Assembly: GCA_905614375.1 (NCBI GenBank)
Contig: CAJQSP010000053.1
Span: 1-5,739, forward strand
Length of the DNA stretch: 5,739 nucleotides
Reading direction: 5' to 3'
Origin: an uncultured Dehalococcoidales bacterium
GTDB lineage: Bacteria; Chloroflexota; Dehalococcoidia; UBA1151; UBA1328
The translations under genes were made by a program, and so were the position numbers. Position 1 is the first letter of the stretch. Each line of letters opens with the position of its first letter. This document shows positions 5,172 through 5,739 of the stretch, in pieces. Below the pieces are notes generated by a model that did no database searches, had not been told where the DNA came from, and saw only the letters and a list, made by a program, of their open reading frames with translations.

Positions 5172-5739
5172 ATGAAAATCTACTGGAACACACTGAACCC
5201 CCGACTCCGCAGCCTTATCGTTTTCATCATTGCATTCGCTGTAACGCAACTCGGATTCTTCATAGTCGACGGCGGTATCCAACAAATCGACCTGCTCTTC
5301 GGCGTCTACGTCGGCGGATTCGTCGTCTACTTCCTCGCACGCTGGGGCTTTTTCTCGCTTCGAGTCTCACTCGTCCTACCAAACCAAGAACTCACGACTT
5401 ACCAAAAATATCGAAAAAACCCAGGCAAACGCCGTCACGGACCAGCCGAACCAGCCGAATTCATCGATCCCGAAGATGCTGACGAAGAACTGCTCCCCGA
5501 CGATCGCGTAATTGGCGTCGCATACAACGGCGAAGCCGCCGCATACCCACTCGCAGCGATCGGCGTACGCGAAATATCAAACGAAGAATACGGCAACATA
5601 CCACTCATCGTCTCTTGGTCACCAGTCACCTACTCGGCACGAGCATTCATTGCGAACGCAAACAACCAAGCACTCACTCTTAATCGACACACCCACACCG
5701 TATTCAACTCACCTGCTCTCCCCGAAAATTCAGGAAGTG
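5172..5739 (+). CDS. Membrane-anchored DUF3179 protein, 3' end missing
   Basis: The gene starts at ATG 5172 and is open for 189 codons to the window edge. After MKIYWNTLNP come two hydrophobic segments (about 14-33 and 40-58) that should anchor it in the membrane. A basic and acidic linker follows (about 76-110), then DRVIGVAYNGEAAAYPL (111-127), REISNEEYGNIPLIV and WSPVTYSARAF, which match the start of DUF3179 (typically D-x-V-x-G-V-x-x-N-G-E-x-R-A-Y-P). The usual CPLC-type cysteine pair after the third strand is SPVTYS here. The function of the family is unknown. The ribosome-binding site is weak (GGAAC about 20 bases upstream), so the start is moderately certain. It is divergent from the minus-strand block and has C/A-rich third positions. 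Confidence 0.75.
   Translation, partial: MKIYWNTLNPRLRSLIVFIIAFAVTQLGFFIVDGGIQQIDLLFGVYVGGFVVYFLARWGFFSLRVSLVLPNQELTTYQKYRKNPGKRRHGPAEPAEFIDPEDADEELLPDDRVIGVAYNGEAAAYPLAAIGVREISNEEYGNIPLIVSWSPVTYSARAFIANANNQALTLNRHTHTVFNSPALPENSGS

Noticed and set aside
4862..5285. Short open frames on both strands in the divergent gap
   Set aside because: They span the tandem and dispersed repeats and overlap the starts of the two real genes.

Overview
The window holds one block of minus-strand genes and a divergent plus-strand gene at the right edge. Read in the direction of transcription (right to left) the block is: an RraA-like class II aldolase/decarboxylase (rraA-type), a zinc-dependent medium-chain alcohol dehydrogenase, a bicupin whose second domain has lost its metal ligands, a decayed type II haloacid dehalogenase pseudogene, a second bicupin with both metal sites intact, and after a 541-base gene-poor gap the first 27 codons of crcB/fluC (fluoride channel). 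On the plus strand a membrane-anchored DUF3179 gene starts at 5172 and runs off the window.

The organism is a bacterium of mid-range GC. The gene content (RraA-like proteins, stand-alone bicupins, small-molecule Zn-dehydrogenases, DUF3179) and the abundance of short dispersed intergenic repeats (GTCATCCTGA...TCGAAGGG, GTCATTGCGAGGAGG, CCCTAGCCC hairpins) fit an environmental Chloroflexota-like genome such as the SAR202/Dehalococcoidia group. This is an impression from general knowledge and is not proven by the window. The plus strand is rich in C and A through the whole block, so the minus-strand genes use G/T and the plus-strand gene uses C/A in third positions.

The aldolase, dehydrogenase and two bicupins look like a small catabolic set for an oxygenated, possibly aromatic or hydroxy-acid, compound: a dehydrogenase oxidises an alcohol, a cupin acts as dioxygenase, isomerase or sugar/acid-binding enzyme, and the RraA-like enzyme makes a retro-aldol or decarboxylation step. 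The substrate cannot be read from the sequence.

The most unusual content is in the repeats. A structured element of about 85 bases, present in four copies of differing decay, sits directly after the stop codons of the three intact genes lying left of 4124 (both bicupins and the dehydrogenase) and in one case supplies the stop codon. A second repeat, found intergenically at 5082, also lies inside the dehydrogenase coding sequence, in frame, as an extra peptide. A third lies just upstream of the dehydrogenase ribosome-binding site. The pseudogene carries two in-frame stops and a one-base deletion in a homopolymer, so the locus is actively eroding.
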